A stretch of DNA of 64,000 nucleotides, from positions 992,001 through 1,056,000 of the forward strand of contig JABVXV010000003.1 of the NCBI GenBank assembly GCA_013365325.1, read 5' to 3'. The notes under the pieces were generated by a model. That model saw only the letters and a program-made list of their open reading frames with translations. It ran no database searches and was not told the DNA's origin. Positions 27,301 to 39,758 of this stretch are shown here, piece by piece (the stretch's first letter is position 1; each line of letters starts with the position of its first letter). The DNA is from Dipetalonema caudispina. Lineage: Eukaryota; Nematoda; Chromadorea; Rhabditida; Onchocercidae. A program made the translations under genes and the position numbers.

Positions 27301-27966
27301 TCTTCCGCCGCATAAAATGAAATATCTCTTTGATGGCTTAGGACATCTTTCAGCTTCCATCTTCATTCATTCCAGGTAATGGGTGTATGCATTGGAATTT
27401 GATCTCTTAAAAGTTTGTCCTACGCAATCCGAAGGACGAATTCGAAAACTAACACTTTTAGGTTTTCGTTTGATATTGAAAAATGCACAGAGATGAGTGT
27501 TAACGATGTTGTTTGTTTTAAAATTTTTCTTTTTAGTTTTGTTGAGAATAAAAATTTTCAGCCAACACATGCAAAAACTAAACGAGAATGGAAAAAAACG
27601 TGTCTGTCGAAATATTTTTGCAGTGCAACAGAGGTTAAGTCAGTTGACAGGATATCGTGAAAGTGAGCTGGAAAGAGCGAGAATTTTTTTCGAATTACTC
27701 AATCACGATCCTGATCAGTTATTGGCTTTAATTCTTGAGCGAGGAGCAATATTTTCGCATTTAGAATACACTTATCTTCTTGCACTTGCTCTAAGGTAAA
27801 TCATCTATCTGTTTGAAATATATCAATTTTCTAAAAAATTTCAGGCTTGTTACAAAATGATTTGTGAAGTTTCTTCAGGTCACACCCAGTACTAAGCGCA
27901 CAACCTGGTGCTTTGGAACAAAGGATCTCTCAACTGAAGACGATTTTAGCACAACTGAAGAAGTGA
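21310..27966 (+). CDS. sec-8: Exocyst complex component Sec8 (EXOC4)
   Basis: Sixteen exons splice in consistent phase: 21310-21369, 22193-22322, 22712-22850, 23189-23277, 23362-23438, 23641-23706, 24116-24427, 24711-25010, 25129-25371, 25496-25693, 26059-26284, 26397-26611, 26904-27071, 27248-27375, 27562-27795 and 27879-27966. They give 890 residues, slightly shorter than vertebrate Sec8 (about 974). The N-terminal block has the Sec8 signature: a CR..VHSIRSSLLTCRSLL segment, then CRRDDLKRLWMENAQQKHV. The C-terminal part matches too: LELRVHCFFHLLP, LNENGKKRVCRNIF and a final GALEQRI. Sec8 is one of eight exocyst subunits, which tether secretory vesicles to the plasma membrane. The start ATG is inferred from a short first exon ending at GCG|GTAATT. 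Confidence 0.93.
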
Positions 27967-29309
27967 ATATACTTAAATGCTGCATTGAAAGTTATGAAAA
28001 ACTAAGCTGGAAGTTTCACTTAGTAATTTCTTGCCGTTATGCATACTTATTAATGTAGCCTTTGAGCATTTCTCTTCGCCTTGTATGATTTTGGTACTGT
28101 CTTTTTTAGCTGCAGAATAAATTTGGTTAGCTGCAAAAATTTGAGTCTAGATTAGTCGGGTTCTTATATGTTTCGAATTGTAGCGCTTCCACTTACTGTT
28201 TTTTGATCTTCGTTGCCGCGGATACTTGGTGCTTCATACTTGAAAACAAAATTCATACTAATTTAGTCTTCGTTTTATTAAAAAATTCGTTTCATGGATG
28301 TTGAAACTCGTTTCAAGTTTTTTAGACTCTTTTTTAAGGTGAAAGCCCTTATTTATTAGTTCTTGAGTGTACGAAAATGTTTTATCAGGTTTGATTAAAA
28401 CCTTAATTTAAGCAATATATGATTCGGGAATTCTGTTTGTTCGAAGATTCGTGCTATTCAAAAATCAGTTGTGGAAGTTCTTTAATTCTTGCTGGTGGCT
28501 TTTTATAATATTTCCATAATTTGGGAAATATCTTTGCATATTGTATGTTTCTATCTGTTTTTAAAAGACCATGCAGATGTTGTACATTTTATTTATCGGC
28601 AATGAAATCATTTATTTATATTCATAAACTATGGGTAATTTTTATATCTTTGTTCGTTTTTTACGTTACTGTTTAAATATGTGTATATCTTCTGAAGATT
28701 AACTACTGAGCACTGGAGCAATAAGACACAATTGATATTTTTTATTTAGCATAAAGTTATATCAATCTAAAATCGTGGCTTAATATGCTGTAAGCGTAAA
28801 ATCTTCTGTTAATTTTGCAGAGTAGATTTCTTTATTATCTTGAGTATAGAAACTAAATTCATGGTCGTCTAAATTTAATATTGCAAAACCGAAGCTGAAG
28901 AAGTTTATCACTTCGTGTGCTAAGTAATTTTTATAATTTGGATAATTAAATTCTACTAATTCTTCATTCGGAAGATGTTGAAGAATTAATATCTTCAAGA
29001 TTTGATGGAATGCACTCATTCAAGATACCTTCAATACCTTTTATGTGAACTGTTATGAAAGTTCAGGATTGGCAAGATATCTCCGAATACTTGGTATTTT
29101 ATAACAAATATTGCGGCCTTTTGATAAATTTGATAACGAAGATTTTAGTCACTTGATATTTTTAGGAATTTTAATGCTTTGTAGAACATGTAAAGTCGGG
29201 AATATATTTTTACAAAGCTGGTGATGTGTAAATGGAGGGGAATGATTTTGTCTTTCATTGTTTCACTTGTAGCTGGTTAAGTTAACAAACTTCTCTACAT
29301 GTAGTCATC
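27967..29309. other. Intergenic sec-8 to chaperone gene
   Basis: T-rich interval without a supportable gene. The sec-8 poly(A) signal lies near its start. The 79-codon minus-strand open frame at 29019-28780 (phase-isolated, Phe/Leu-rich) shows no recognisable domain. The distance is larger than typical within nematode operons. Confidence 0.5.
28116..28121 (+). terminator. Poly(A) signal of sec-8
   Basis: AATAAA 150 bases beyond the sec-8 TGA stop at 27964-27966, a usual 3' UTR length. Confidence 0.6.
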
Positions 29310-30115
29310 ATGATGTTAGATAAAACATTGCAATTTATATGCAGAGCTTGGACGAGTTATTCAAGTTTAATGCTCGATAGCCCACAATTACCATCAGTTG
29401 TTGACTTGTCGTTTGATTACAATGGCAACAAAACACGTTTCAACATAGTTCACTTCTGCAACGTTGACGTTGTTATTATTTCTGACATCGAGAAGATTGG
29501 ACAAATTGTGCATGTAAGTTATGCCTTATTTTCTGCTTAAACGGTGGTTCTTTTTTCGAATTCTATGTCAAAGACACAAACTACTTCGCCGATGTGAACT
29601 TTGTTAAAAGTAGCCTGAAAATACGTTTTCTTTCAGGTAATATTTCCTGAGGCAGTCATTACTTCTAGACTTCAACCGACACATAATATTGATTACGATA
29701 CAAAAATTCTCATAGGGCCGCCGCTGGTAATTCTTTCATTACTCAGATTAGTACGTCTCTTCCTGATAGCAGGACTGCTACACGTTAATCATTGCCACCA
29801 ACAAATGCATTTTTTGATATGCAAATTCTTTCTTTTTATTTTCCATGTTCCTTTGTTTTCTTAGTTAAATTATTAAATTATTCTATCAATTTTTCACTCT
29901 AACTCCGATTTTCTCTATTACCCTTGATGGTTTAAATTCATACACTAATTTAGTTTTTTCAGGGTGATTTCGATCTTCTCTTGAATCGTTTCGTGAAAAT
30001 ACTGGTTGAACATAATAAACGGTGTAATTTCCTATTTTCATTAGGCGTAGATCACTTCGACGTAGATCATGCGCGGTGTATTGTGGCGAAATTCAATGAG
30101 TATTTGTCACATTAA
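29310..30115 (+). CDS. psmg3: Proteasome assembly chaperone 3 homologue
   Basis: Three exons, 29310-29513, 29637-29726 and 29963-30115, all phase 0, give 148 residues. The order of strand-forming segments follows PSMG3/PAC3: an early segment ending TRFNIVHFCNVDVVIISDIE, then GQIVHVIFPEAV, then TKILIGPP, then a helix LLNRFVKILVEH followed by FLFSLGV. PAC3 acts with PAC4 in early alpha-ring assembly of the 20S proteasome. Human PSMG3 is about 122 residues; the extra length here is N-terminal. Translation could instead start at the downstream Met encoded near 29370. A TACATGTAG acceptor-like sequence just before the ATG could take a spliced leader. Its 3' end is very close to the isoleucyl-tRNA synthetase gene. 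Confidence 0.72.
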
Positions 30116-30150
30116 AGTAAGTTAAGAAGGGAGAAATCGAGATGCGGCGA

Positions 30151-30156
30151 AATAAA
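30151..30156 (+). terminator. Poly(A) signal of the chaperone gene
   Basis: AATAAA 36 bases after the TAA stop at 30113-30115. It is followed within about 40 bases by a possible trans-splice acceptor (TATAG at 30189-30193) for the next gene. Confidence 0.55.
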
Positions 30157-30194
30157 AGAAGTGAAAGAAAGAATAATATTACCAATAATATAGC

Positions 30195-33100
30195 ATGAAC
30201 TGTGTGAGATGTTCCAGTTACCATTCACTTGGATCCCGAATTCGCAGTAGGACGTCGAATCAGTACAACAATTCCACTACTTACTCACTCTAACTGTTTA
30301 TTGTTACCGTTGTTATTTGTTTATGGTAGTTAGCTTAAAGGCATTTACATCACTGTTTGACAAATTAAGCTTACCCTTAGTTTATAAACTGAAGTACCGA
30401 ATATGGTCAGATAGTACCAATAGCTAATATTAAGCAGGTTCATTTCCAAAAATTTTCAGAGTTTACTTGGAAATCTTCGCTGCTGGAAGACATTACTTCA
30501 AATACAATTTCGGCAATTTTCTTCTGAAAATGGTCATGCTAAATATATCTTCTTGCCTAAAACTGCATTCAAAAAATTCATAAAACCTCATGAAAGAGCC
30601 AGGTTGGATTTAGAGTTGGCACGTTCTGCAAAATTTGAAGAATTTTATGAGTGGCAATTGAAGGAACCAATCAGGCAATCACTCCCAATGTTAGTTTATG
30701 AGTTATGAATATTTTCAGTGCAAAACCGCCAACGTATCGAATTACTGTTTTAATAGTTCTTTTTTCCCCTATTTTGTACATCGGTAATTTATTATTTATG
30801 TTTTAGATTTGAACTTCTGGATGGCCCACCATACGCAAATGGTGACGCACATGTAGGACATGCTATCAATAAAATCTTAAAGGATTTTATCGTTCGTAGT
30901 CAGGTTTACAATGGGAAGCGTGTTTTATTTCGTCCGGGATGGGACTGTCATGGACTTCCTATTGAATTAAAGGTAGCAAGAGACAATCAACAAAAGGTTA
31001 TTAGCATTGTGTTCTTTGATAAGATAATCTATAAAACCTTTATGGTGATTTGTCCTTTTTGTTTCAGTATATTTTTTCTTACATCTAAATGTTTTGAAAT
31101 ATTTGTGTCTGTTTTTCGAGTCAAGGAATTCGGCATTTAAGGATACTTCGCTTGTTGAAATACGGGAAGCGTCTCGGCAGATAGCGCTACATTCAATTGC
31201 GTCTCAACAGAATTCATTTAAGAGATGGGCGGTCACAGCCGATTGGGCAAATCCTTATTATACAATGGATAAAAAATATGTTGCAAAAGAACTCAGGCTT
31301 TTCGGAGAACTGTATGGGCTTAAAATGATTTACCGAACATTTATGCCAGTTTATTGGTGAGTTTGCACTTTTTTTTCAGAATTGTGAATGCCTTTCATTG
31401 CATCTACAGTTTTTTTGAGTTTACTTAGCATGAAAAACTTTTCCTGTTATCGATTAAAATAATTCAGAAATAAGAAAATAAGCGAATATGGTACTTCTAA
31501 CAAGGCATTTTTCTTTCATTTAAGTTAACGTTTACATCTCTGGTTAATAAAGTACTGTATTTCTTTAACAGTTTCATTTTCGAACGTTTTGTGTTTCCAG
31601 GTCACCAAGTTCATTTACAGCTTTAGCTGAATCGGAATTGGATTATAGGGAGCATAGCAGTACAGCCGTTTATTATCGATATGTGGTAGTTTTGCAAGAT
31701 TTTTAAGCTCTTGATTGTTTACTGTTACTACTGAAATTTTAACGCCAATTGCTAATATTTTTCATAGAAATGGTTTTACAGTTTATGTTACATGTTCAAA
31801 GATCTGAGGTTTGCAATCCAAACTAATATTTTCCTAAAAACCTGAGTAAAAATATTTTCAGGTAGTAAATTCTGGATTAATCCTTTCTAAATGTGAGAAA
31901 ACGGAACGGCCAACAAAACTCTATGCATTAGTTTGGACAACAACACCGTGGACACTGCCAATGAATAACGCAATTGCATACAAAAAAGATGCAATTTATG
32001 CAGTTGTAGAATTGCTTGCCGAAGGACACTATCGGTGGGTAAAAGCTTCAAACTTACATTTATTTAAGTGCGAAAAGGATCAATTCTCTAAATGAGCAAT
32101 CATATAGTTAACAAGTGATTGTAATGGCTGGTTAGACAGTTTTAATCCACAAATAATATAAGTACTGAATTTTGCAGACGGCCAGTCCGGCATTTATATA
32201 TTTTGGCAAAGGATCTGATTAGCAGTTTCGAAAAGGAAACAAAAATCATGACTAGGATATTGTCCACTTTTGTTGGTATTGATTTGGAAGGACTTATGTA
32301 TCGAAGTGCAATGTTTAGCGATTTAGCACAACCATTTATAGAAACGAACCATGTAACTACTGCTGTTGGAACGGGTCTTGTACACCTGAGTTATGCGCAT
32401 GGCTTAGATGATTTCAAAGTAAACATTGTTCTCAGTTACTTGTATTCTTTAAAAATTTAGAAAAATTTCCACTGTTCAACTCCGAATATATAGAAAGTCT
32501 ATTGTTTTACAGTAATTCTTCCTGTTTATTCAACATTTCTTTTTAGGTAGCATTAAAACTCGGTGAGAAAGTGCGTTGCTTTGTGGATGAACGGGGCTGT
32601 TATACAAGAGATCTCGGTCATAATTTAGAGGATAAAAATGTTTTGAAGGAAGGGAACGATGCTGTGCTGCAAATGTTCCAGAAGAACGTTGTCTACACGC
32701 ATCAATACAAGCATCGATACCCTTATGACTGGAGAACAAAAGAGGTGTTATATAATTCTATAAAAGATTATTGATTTGAAATTTCAAATAAGTAGATGTG
32801 GTTTTCAGTTAATTAATTACTCATCAAAACTGTTCTGTTGAATTTTTCTAAAAGCAGATGAAACAGATCAATTCGTTGGAGTTGTAAAAGCTTTTTTATA
32901 TACTGAAAAGATTGTGACCTTTTAGTAATGTTTGTTGGATAAATAAAATTAGCGCATTATTTTAGCCAGTAATCATACGAAGTAGTAAACAGTGGTTCAT
33001 TGATGTTTCGGAGGTTGGTGTTGAAGCAGCCAGAAAAATTGTGAGTGAAGCATTGCCCATAGGAAATCCTAATTCAGGTAGTTTTTTCCAATGAATAAAA

Positions 33101-36100
33101 CGTCGAATTTGAGATTTCGATTTGTATGGTCGGTTCTACCTCTTCTATTAATCAGACTTTTTGATCCATAGTTGTTTGTTTTACCAACACAGTTTTTTTA
33201 TAAATCTCTCTTTACATTCTTTGTTCTTTGTTTTTAGAATTATATTTCTTAATTATCTTTCATCTGTTCGTTACTTGATTTTTACCGTTTGGAAATTAAA
33301 AATTTGATATTTTTTTCATTCAGATAAAACAGAAGCTCTGTTAACGCAATTGAAAAATCGAATTGCCTGGTGCATTTCACGGCAGCGATGTTGGGGTACG
33401 CCGATTCCTGCATTTTATAGGGCAGACGGTAGCGTCATCGTGGGTGAGGATATCTGCAATGCCGTGGCGGAAAGCATCGAAAAATATGGCACTGAAGTTT
33501 GGTGGGAACGTACGGCGAATGAGTTATTTCCTGCGAAGGTATGAATTGAAGTTTATTGTTTCGTTGTTTCGGATTATATAAGTTGCGCTTACAATCCTTC
33601 TTCACTTGATTATTGTTTTTCCTTGCTTTTTTCTGTTTTTCCAGCTTATTCTGAAGAAGGAGAGAATACTTTATTTGGATCATAGGGGTAGGTTCGTAAT
33701 TCATTTAACTATTGCAGTTAATGAAAAAATATGGGATTGGAGCAGAAGAAAAATTGGAAAAGTCATGCGATATACTAGATGTATGGATGGATAGCGGTGT
33801 TGCGTGGGCATCGACTCGCCAAAGGGCGGAACCTGTCGATTTGGTTCTGGAAGGCGTCGACCAGTTTCGAGGCTGGTTCCAGTCGCTTTCATTAACTTCA
33901 TTTGCGTTGAATGTTGGTTATAATTTCGAACAAACTCATGTAAAGTAAATCAAAATATAATGTATTATATTTCAAGTAATTTATTTGCCTCAGTCAAATT
34001 AGCAAGTCGGTGTTACAATGCTAGTTACGAATACCAAAATGCCAACACCATTAGGCTTAATAGATAAACGATCACATTATGTGTGGTTGATAGTTTTCTC
34101 CATCTCCGCACAGTTACTTTTGTCAAGTCAGTTGGATTTTGCTGATTCGGAACTGTATAAAGTTTTGGGTCTCATAAGCAGTCTCTTTGTACATCTTGTC
34201 TCGTTTTCTTTTTTTACTTCCCATTGCTTTTGTTTCAGCAGAAATTACCATACAAGCGCATCCATGTTCATGCTTTTGCGGTGGATGAAAACGAACAAAA
34301 AATGTCCAAATCAATAGGAAATGTAGTCAGCCCTGAACTGGTTTGCTTTTCATATGGAAAAGAAGTCTGTGAAATAAATACCCGGAAGAGAAGGGCTGAG
34401 TTCATCGTTAAATAGCTGTGCATTCTCACAGATTATTTGATATGATACGTAGGAGTCTATGTAATATAGGTTACAGTGCAGTTTTGTGTCTATTTAAAAT
34501 TTTTTATAATGCAGTTCAATGTTTATGAGAAATATCTCCATTTTTCATCCTTCAATTTTTATTTCCACTTTCCTACAGAAGGATTCACGAATAGAAATTT
34601 GATTAAAAATCGCTAAACTAACTAGAGTTAAAACTGGAAGTTCTGAAGTACATTGTTTGACTTCCTGAGCAGATTACAGATGGCTCATTGAATGCTGAAC
34701 CTCATGGTGTCGATGGTCTTCGTCTTTGGGTAGCACAGTATGGATGCGAAGGCGATAAAGCACGAATTGGCTCTTCGATAATGGAAGAAGTTAAACGGAA
34801 CTATACACAGTTGCGTACTTCATTCTGGTTTCTGCTTGGTGCAGTCAATGGTTATAAAGGGGCCGTTTGCTGTGATGAACAATGTTATATTGATAGGGTG
34901 AGTATGCTGAATAGTTAAGAGAAATTTTTTAATGATATAAATGAATTTAACTACAATTGAACTAAACAACTTGTTATGAAGACGAAAACTTCTGCTTATG
35001 TTACTTATCCTTATTTCTTGTCCAATACATTGAATTTATTTAATCGATTTTTAAAGTATTACTTTGTTTTTGATGCATTTAAATAATTTATCACTGTTTA
35101 GCAGTGTCAAAGATTATTTTGCTTCTTTTATCATTTAGCTGAACAAATTAGTTAGAAGGATTTTTTCAGTACATTTTGCAAGAATTAGCTAATTTTACAC
35201 AGCGATGTCGCAAAAACTGGGACGAATATCGTTTTCCCTTAATGGTTAACGAATATATGCGGTTCTTGCAACATCCACTCAATTCACCTTACATTGTAAG
35301 CAGTATTTTTATATTTTTCCAAAGAAAGTTTAATATTTACTATCCTATATCTCTGTTCTTATGGACTATGGTCATTCAATCAAGTAAATCTAGCTGAATT
35401 GTGAGCAAGCATTGTTTTGGCATTCAGTTTAAGAGACCTCTTCGTTGTAAATTACATAGTGGGGATCTCCTGAATAACATAAATATTAGTAATGATTGAG
35501 CTATTCGTTTGACTTCATGTAATATTAAATTATCGATAAATCGCCTTTTGTATTTAGCGTGACCGTTGTTCGTTATCAAGTTCAAGTTAAGGAAAATTGA
35601 TTTTTTCCCGACATTTGGATTTCAGAGTGGTGTGAAAAATAGACTGTATTGTGGAATGCTTTCTGAACGACAGAATGCCCAAACAACACTGGCAAAAATT
35701 GGACTGAACTTAGCAGCACTTCTTGCTCCGATATTGCCTCATTTGGTGGCGGAGTTTTTCATGTGTCATCCATGCGTTGAAAATTCTGCTGTTGCTCTGA
35801 GGTAAAAAAAAGCCATTTGAAATCCGATTATTTGCGAACTTCTCAGTAGTTTTTTTTTCGGAATTTTTGAAATTGAAGTCTTCGATTAAAAACAAATTCT
35901 GATTAAATTAAAACCCAATTAGTCTTGGTTCTCGTAACATCACTTTCATTTTTAGAGAATGCAGTCAATTTTACTGCTCTAATGACTCAAATATGACTGA
36001 ATTGTATTCCGTTATGGATCCTGCTCTCAGCATTCGAGCTGAAATGTTGGAACAGTATGGAAAAAATAATCTGTCTAGATTGGTACGCAGTTTATAAGTT

Positions 36101-36590
36101 TTCACTAATCTGTAAATAAATCATTCATCGAGCAGAATGTTACATATCTATTTATGCGATATACAAGGGCACATTAGAGTAGAAAGAAGGTAGGAAGGGA
36201 TTAAACTTTTTATATCTATATTCCTAACTATGTTTTAGTTTCATTAATTCTGTTTGTTTTTAGGGAATTCTGATAAGAGGTCCAGATGTTAGCCTCCAGA
36301 AATTATACCCACTACAAGCAGAATTATGTTCTTATCATTCGCAGCTAGTGGAAATTCTTGGTGTTTCTATGGTTCGAATAGAATGCGATAATACTATTGA
36401 AAAAATCAGAATCCATACGGTGGCTTGTGAAAGAGAATTTTGTAAACGTTGCAGAAGAAACGTCAGGCTGAAAGAGGAAGATTACTGCGATCGGTGCGCA
36501 AAATCAATAGCCGAAAATGAATTATTCCGGGAAATGGATGTCGAAAATAATTTTTCAAAATCTTCATTATCTTCAGGGCAATGCAAGTGA
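30195..36590 (+). CDS. iars-2: Mitochondrial isoleucyl-tRNA synthetase
   Basis: Main exons: 30460-30689, 30807-30972, 31121-31356, 31601-31685, 31782-31808, 31862-32034, 32178-32418, 32547-32744, 32966-33077, 33324-33538, 33718-33939, 34239-34340, 34673-34897, 35170-35295, 35626-35801, 35956-36082 and 36264-36590. They encode 995 residues in consistent phase; human IARS2 has 1012. Class I signatures are intact: [12 protein letters not shown] (HIGH box), [12 protein letters not shown], the editing-domain [16 protein letters not shown], and [10 protein letters not shown] (KMSKS box). A C-terminal zinc ribbon follows, with CKRC and CDRC pairs. The N-terminus lacks an ATG in the 30460 exon; that exon reads as a mitochondrial presequence (Arg-rich, few acids, RQFSS). 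The proposed start is a 3-codon exon at 30195-30203 (TGT|GTGAGA), which is uncertain. An ATG at 30323 before GTAGTT is an alternative. The enzyme charges mitochondrial tRNA-Ile. Confidence 0.93.
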
Positions 36591-36676
36591 TGGTGATGTT
36601 TAATGCGAAATGTTATTATTTGCAAACATGAGACGTCTTGTTAATATTTGTTATTGTTATAAAGGAAAAAGGAAAC

Positions 36677-36724
36677 TACTAACTGGCAATAAAGTTACCT
36701 TTATTATCAGTTTATCAGTTAGTA
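36677..36724 (+). other. Hairpin containing the iars-2 poly(A) signal
   Basis: TACTAACTG at 36677-36685 pairs with CAGTTAGTA at 36716-36724. Inside it, AATAAAG pairs with CTTTATT. The canonical AATAAA at 36688-36693 lies in the inner stem, about 100 bases after the iars-2 TGA. A second copy of the TTACCTTTATTA motif occurs near 36861. Confidence 0.55.
36688..36693 (+). terminator. Poly(A) signal of iars-2
   Basis: AATAAA 98 bases past the iars-2 stop codon at 36588-36590. Confidence 0.55.
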
Positions 36725-37498
36725 TTTCTTTTTTCCTTTTTACTCGAATATTTCACTTACAGAATGATAAGAAATAATTTCTCTTCCTCACTTCCTTGGT
36801 TTATAGGTGAATTTTAGATCCGTTCCGAAGCAATATCCAACTTCCTATTATTGTTGTAGTTACCTTTATTACCAATTAGTGGTTTCTTTTTTTATCGAAT
36901 GTAAATAAAAAGCTGAATAAAAAATTGATTTGGAGTAGCAGTTCCTGAATACTGCTCAGTGTGTTTTGAGCTAAAAATCTATACATTATCGTTGTTGTCA
37001 AGATTTTAAGATATTGCTCAGGGTATGAGAATTCCGATATAGAATGTGCCAGCTGGTATCGGATAGTTGACTAAGTAATTTTATAACGGTAGTTCGCACT
37101 GCCTCAGCAAGTTTCAAATCTTTCCGAGAGTCGAATTAGAAAGGTATTCTTGGTTGGTGGGAATGTTATAGAAGGGGTTGAGATTCAGCAGATGGAATTG
37201 GTTTTTATACATTGAGATCTTGACAGTTGTCATCCCAGTCGAAAATTTAGTGTTGAGAAATCAGGGCTAGTATGGTGGTAAGAAAGTGTGTGCAAGGTGG
37301 TAGAGGGGTATGCGCAAGTTTTATCGTATATAGAATTTATCTACAGCTGTTTTGGAGAAGAACTGTTGAGCACAGAAAAACCTAGTCATCGTGAAAATCG
37401 ATTCCGTTTTTTGTCATGGTGGACGGGGCGGGACGGTGGTGACACGAAGTGTTAGCAGTCAATCGTCGCATGTTGTTCCGCATGCAATCCGTGTTGCA

Positions 37499-39758
37499 AT
37501 GCGTGCTGTAGATGCTTCCACAGCTGCAACAAGCGCTACGTACGTCGAAACTGTGCTGCCCGATGAACATGAAAGCGTTTTTGTGGAGGTTTGTAATTCA
37601 TTTTGCCATTTTGCGGAATAATTTTGAAAACTTTTCGACATCCTGAATTTACGAGAATAACTTTGATTTGAGTACTATAATACTTTCTTTTTCTGTATTT
37701 TTATTCTCTTGTTTTATTTGATTTTAATGGAATTCTTTTACCTAGTTTTACTTTTGTTATAGATTTACTAAGTTACTAACAGCTATTTTCGGTTATTCTG
37801 CATTCCATACTGTTAATTTAATAAAATAATGTTTAGGGAGAACAAAATTTTGTTGTTTGTTTAGATTATGTATAGGATATGCAGAACAGCCGCAGACTAC
37901 TGAGTTCTTTCTTTTTTTAAATTGAAGTCGGACCGTAACAGCTTTTGCATCAATTACAAAGCAAACGACTGTGTACAGTGAAACATTGGAGAAAGGAGTA
38001 AGTCAGGATACGTAGAATGTGGGTGCATATTAGTTCTCTAATGAATTAGTTTTGAGGAATTTCAAACGAAAAACTGGAAGTTCTACATAAGAATATGGGA
38101 CTCGCGTTACAGTCGTTCAGTTAGCTAAAAGAGAACAATTTACAGATACCTGTGGATAAAAGCAGTGAAATTGAAATGGGAGTGGAACATGAGCATCATA
38201 TTCCACATCATCACGAGAGTCGACAAACAATTGGTAAGATAAACGATGAACTAAGATTCTCAATCATTGATGCTGTTTATCTCCGGCCCGCAATTTGGGA
38301 CCACGGTCGAGAATTGAGAAATTTAGGCCAGCGAAAAGACCACTTCATCGAAATTGCCGCACTTCTTAGCACCGATGAAAATTTACTGTCATGTAAGCAT
38401 CTTCATCATACGACTTTCCACTTTTCAGGAATGCAATTCCTTTTTTATTCATAAAAAATAAATAAATGAAGTAGAATTTGTTGGGTCTGCGAACTTGTAA
38501 ACAATAGCGGAAGAAGAAAAGGTTATTGGTTTCGGATCAAACAACTTTTAAATAAGAATGAGTGGAATAACCTAAAATTAATCATTGTGGAGAAAAGAAG
38601 TTAGAAAACTTCAAAATTTATAAAAGAGTGGAAGCAATGGATAGGAAATTATAACTACTGTTAGAATTCACGAAAATTGTGCTTTACGAGATAGAGTTTA
38701 TGGTAGTTTCTTTATGCATGGAAAATAGCTTAAAATGTGTGAGTTCTCGATGTTAATGCACTTTTTAGCCACTATAAAGTAGTGATGAATTTATCTAACT
38801 GATGATCACCTTGTTAATATATGACGTTCAACTTCTGTTTCTGTATTCAGGTCACGATATTGAGAAACAGTGGAAAAATTTGAAAGACTCGTACTTTAAA
38901 CTTCGGAAGAAGATAAAAATAGATGCCTCTGGAAAATTGATACAACCACGCTGGAAATATTTTTCGGCTATGATGTTTCTCGATCGGCTCAGCAATGGCA
39001 GCAATTCGTTTTCGGGAGCAAGTACTTCAGCGTGTGATGAAATAAATGATACGTCACTTGTTCGTCAGGAATCCTTTCTTGGGAAGAGAAATGCTGACGG
39101 AAATTTGACAACTCTTACCTCCGGGAGGCACTTTATTGATGGACGGTGCAGGATAAGGAAAGCCATGATTTCAACTTCGAACACTATTGACGGAGAATCA
39201 GCGGAATCGGCAGTACTCACTACGGAAGACGAATATTCTGCATTTTGTAAGTTATACCGAGAAAACAGCTTTCCTTCCTTTATTTCTTTTTTTTTTTTTT
39301 TTTTTGTCTAAATTGCCCACTTGAACTGTTTGAGAAAGTTGTGGATTTGTCCACGAATTTCTTCAAACATATTTTAATTCTAAACTATCAGAGGATAATC
39401 GAACTCAATTCCCAGGATGCGCCATACTTATTCAGAATATTTTCGTCTTTATTTTGCAATTTATTGTTTAATTATAAAGTATGAGTGAAGTCATTATTTA
39501 GTCACTAATTAGTTGTATAAAATACAAATATTTAGCTACCACAGGAAGTTAAAGAAAAGAAACTGATGAATAATTGCTGTTGCGTTGACTTACCATTAAG
39601 TTCATTCTAGTTACATTTCAGGTAATTCGTTGATCTATCCGCTACGTGAAATAGGCAGCATGAATCGACTGGAGTACATAAAATTGCAAAAGGTGATCCG
39701 TGATGCAGTACACGAAAAGCAAATGGAATTATTAGAAAATGAATCAGCAGGACAATAA
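37499..39758 (+). CDS. MADF/BESS-type DNA-binding protein
   Basis: Four exons, 37499-37588, 38146-38392, 38851-39246 and 39622-39758, in consistent phase give 289 residues. A MADF (Myb/SANT-like in Adf-1) domain spans exons 2 and 3: FSIIDAVYLRPAIWDHG, then HDIEKQWKNLKDSYFKLRKK, then RWKYFSAMMFLDRL. The tail has a BESS-like helix, with SLIYPLREIGSMNRLEYIKL and a charged C-terminus. Such proteins are usually sequence-specific transcription factors. A His-rich segment (EHEHHIPHHHESR) precedes the domain. The start is uncertain: the first exon has no ATG before 37499 in frame, and a leader-spliced mRNA could start at the Met encoded at 38176. No specific orthologue is claimed. Confidence 0.82.

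Larger units (their letters stand above)
36591..37498. other. Intergenic iars-2 to MADF gene
   Basis: No gene seen. The first part is the iars-2 3' UTR. The remainder is ordinary AT-rich sequence, becoming GC-richer after about 37400, where the next gene begins. Confidence 0.5.

Noticed and set aside
33645..33695. Possible extra iars-2 exon ([17 protein letters not shown])
   Set aside because: It would leave a 22-nt intron before 33718. Joining 33538 directly to 33718 keeps phase and matches the synthetase family better.
35566..35600. TTTAG acceptor and short open stretch before the iars-2 exon at 35626
   Set aside because: Skipping it gives the expected SPYI to SGVKNRLYC join in phase; including it does not keep the frame.
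30460..36590. Wolbachia or mitochondrial origin of the isoleucyl-tRNA synthetase
   Set aside because: The gene has at least 16 spliceosomal introns and a presequence-like N-terminus, so it is a nuclear gene for a mitochondrial enzyme.
37391..37498. Upstream extension of the MADF first exon
   Set aside because: The frame is open but has no ATG before 37499 and meets an in-frame TGA at about 37367; likely 5' UTR.
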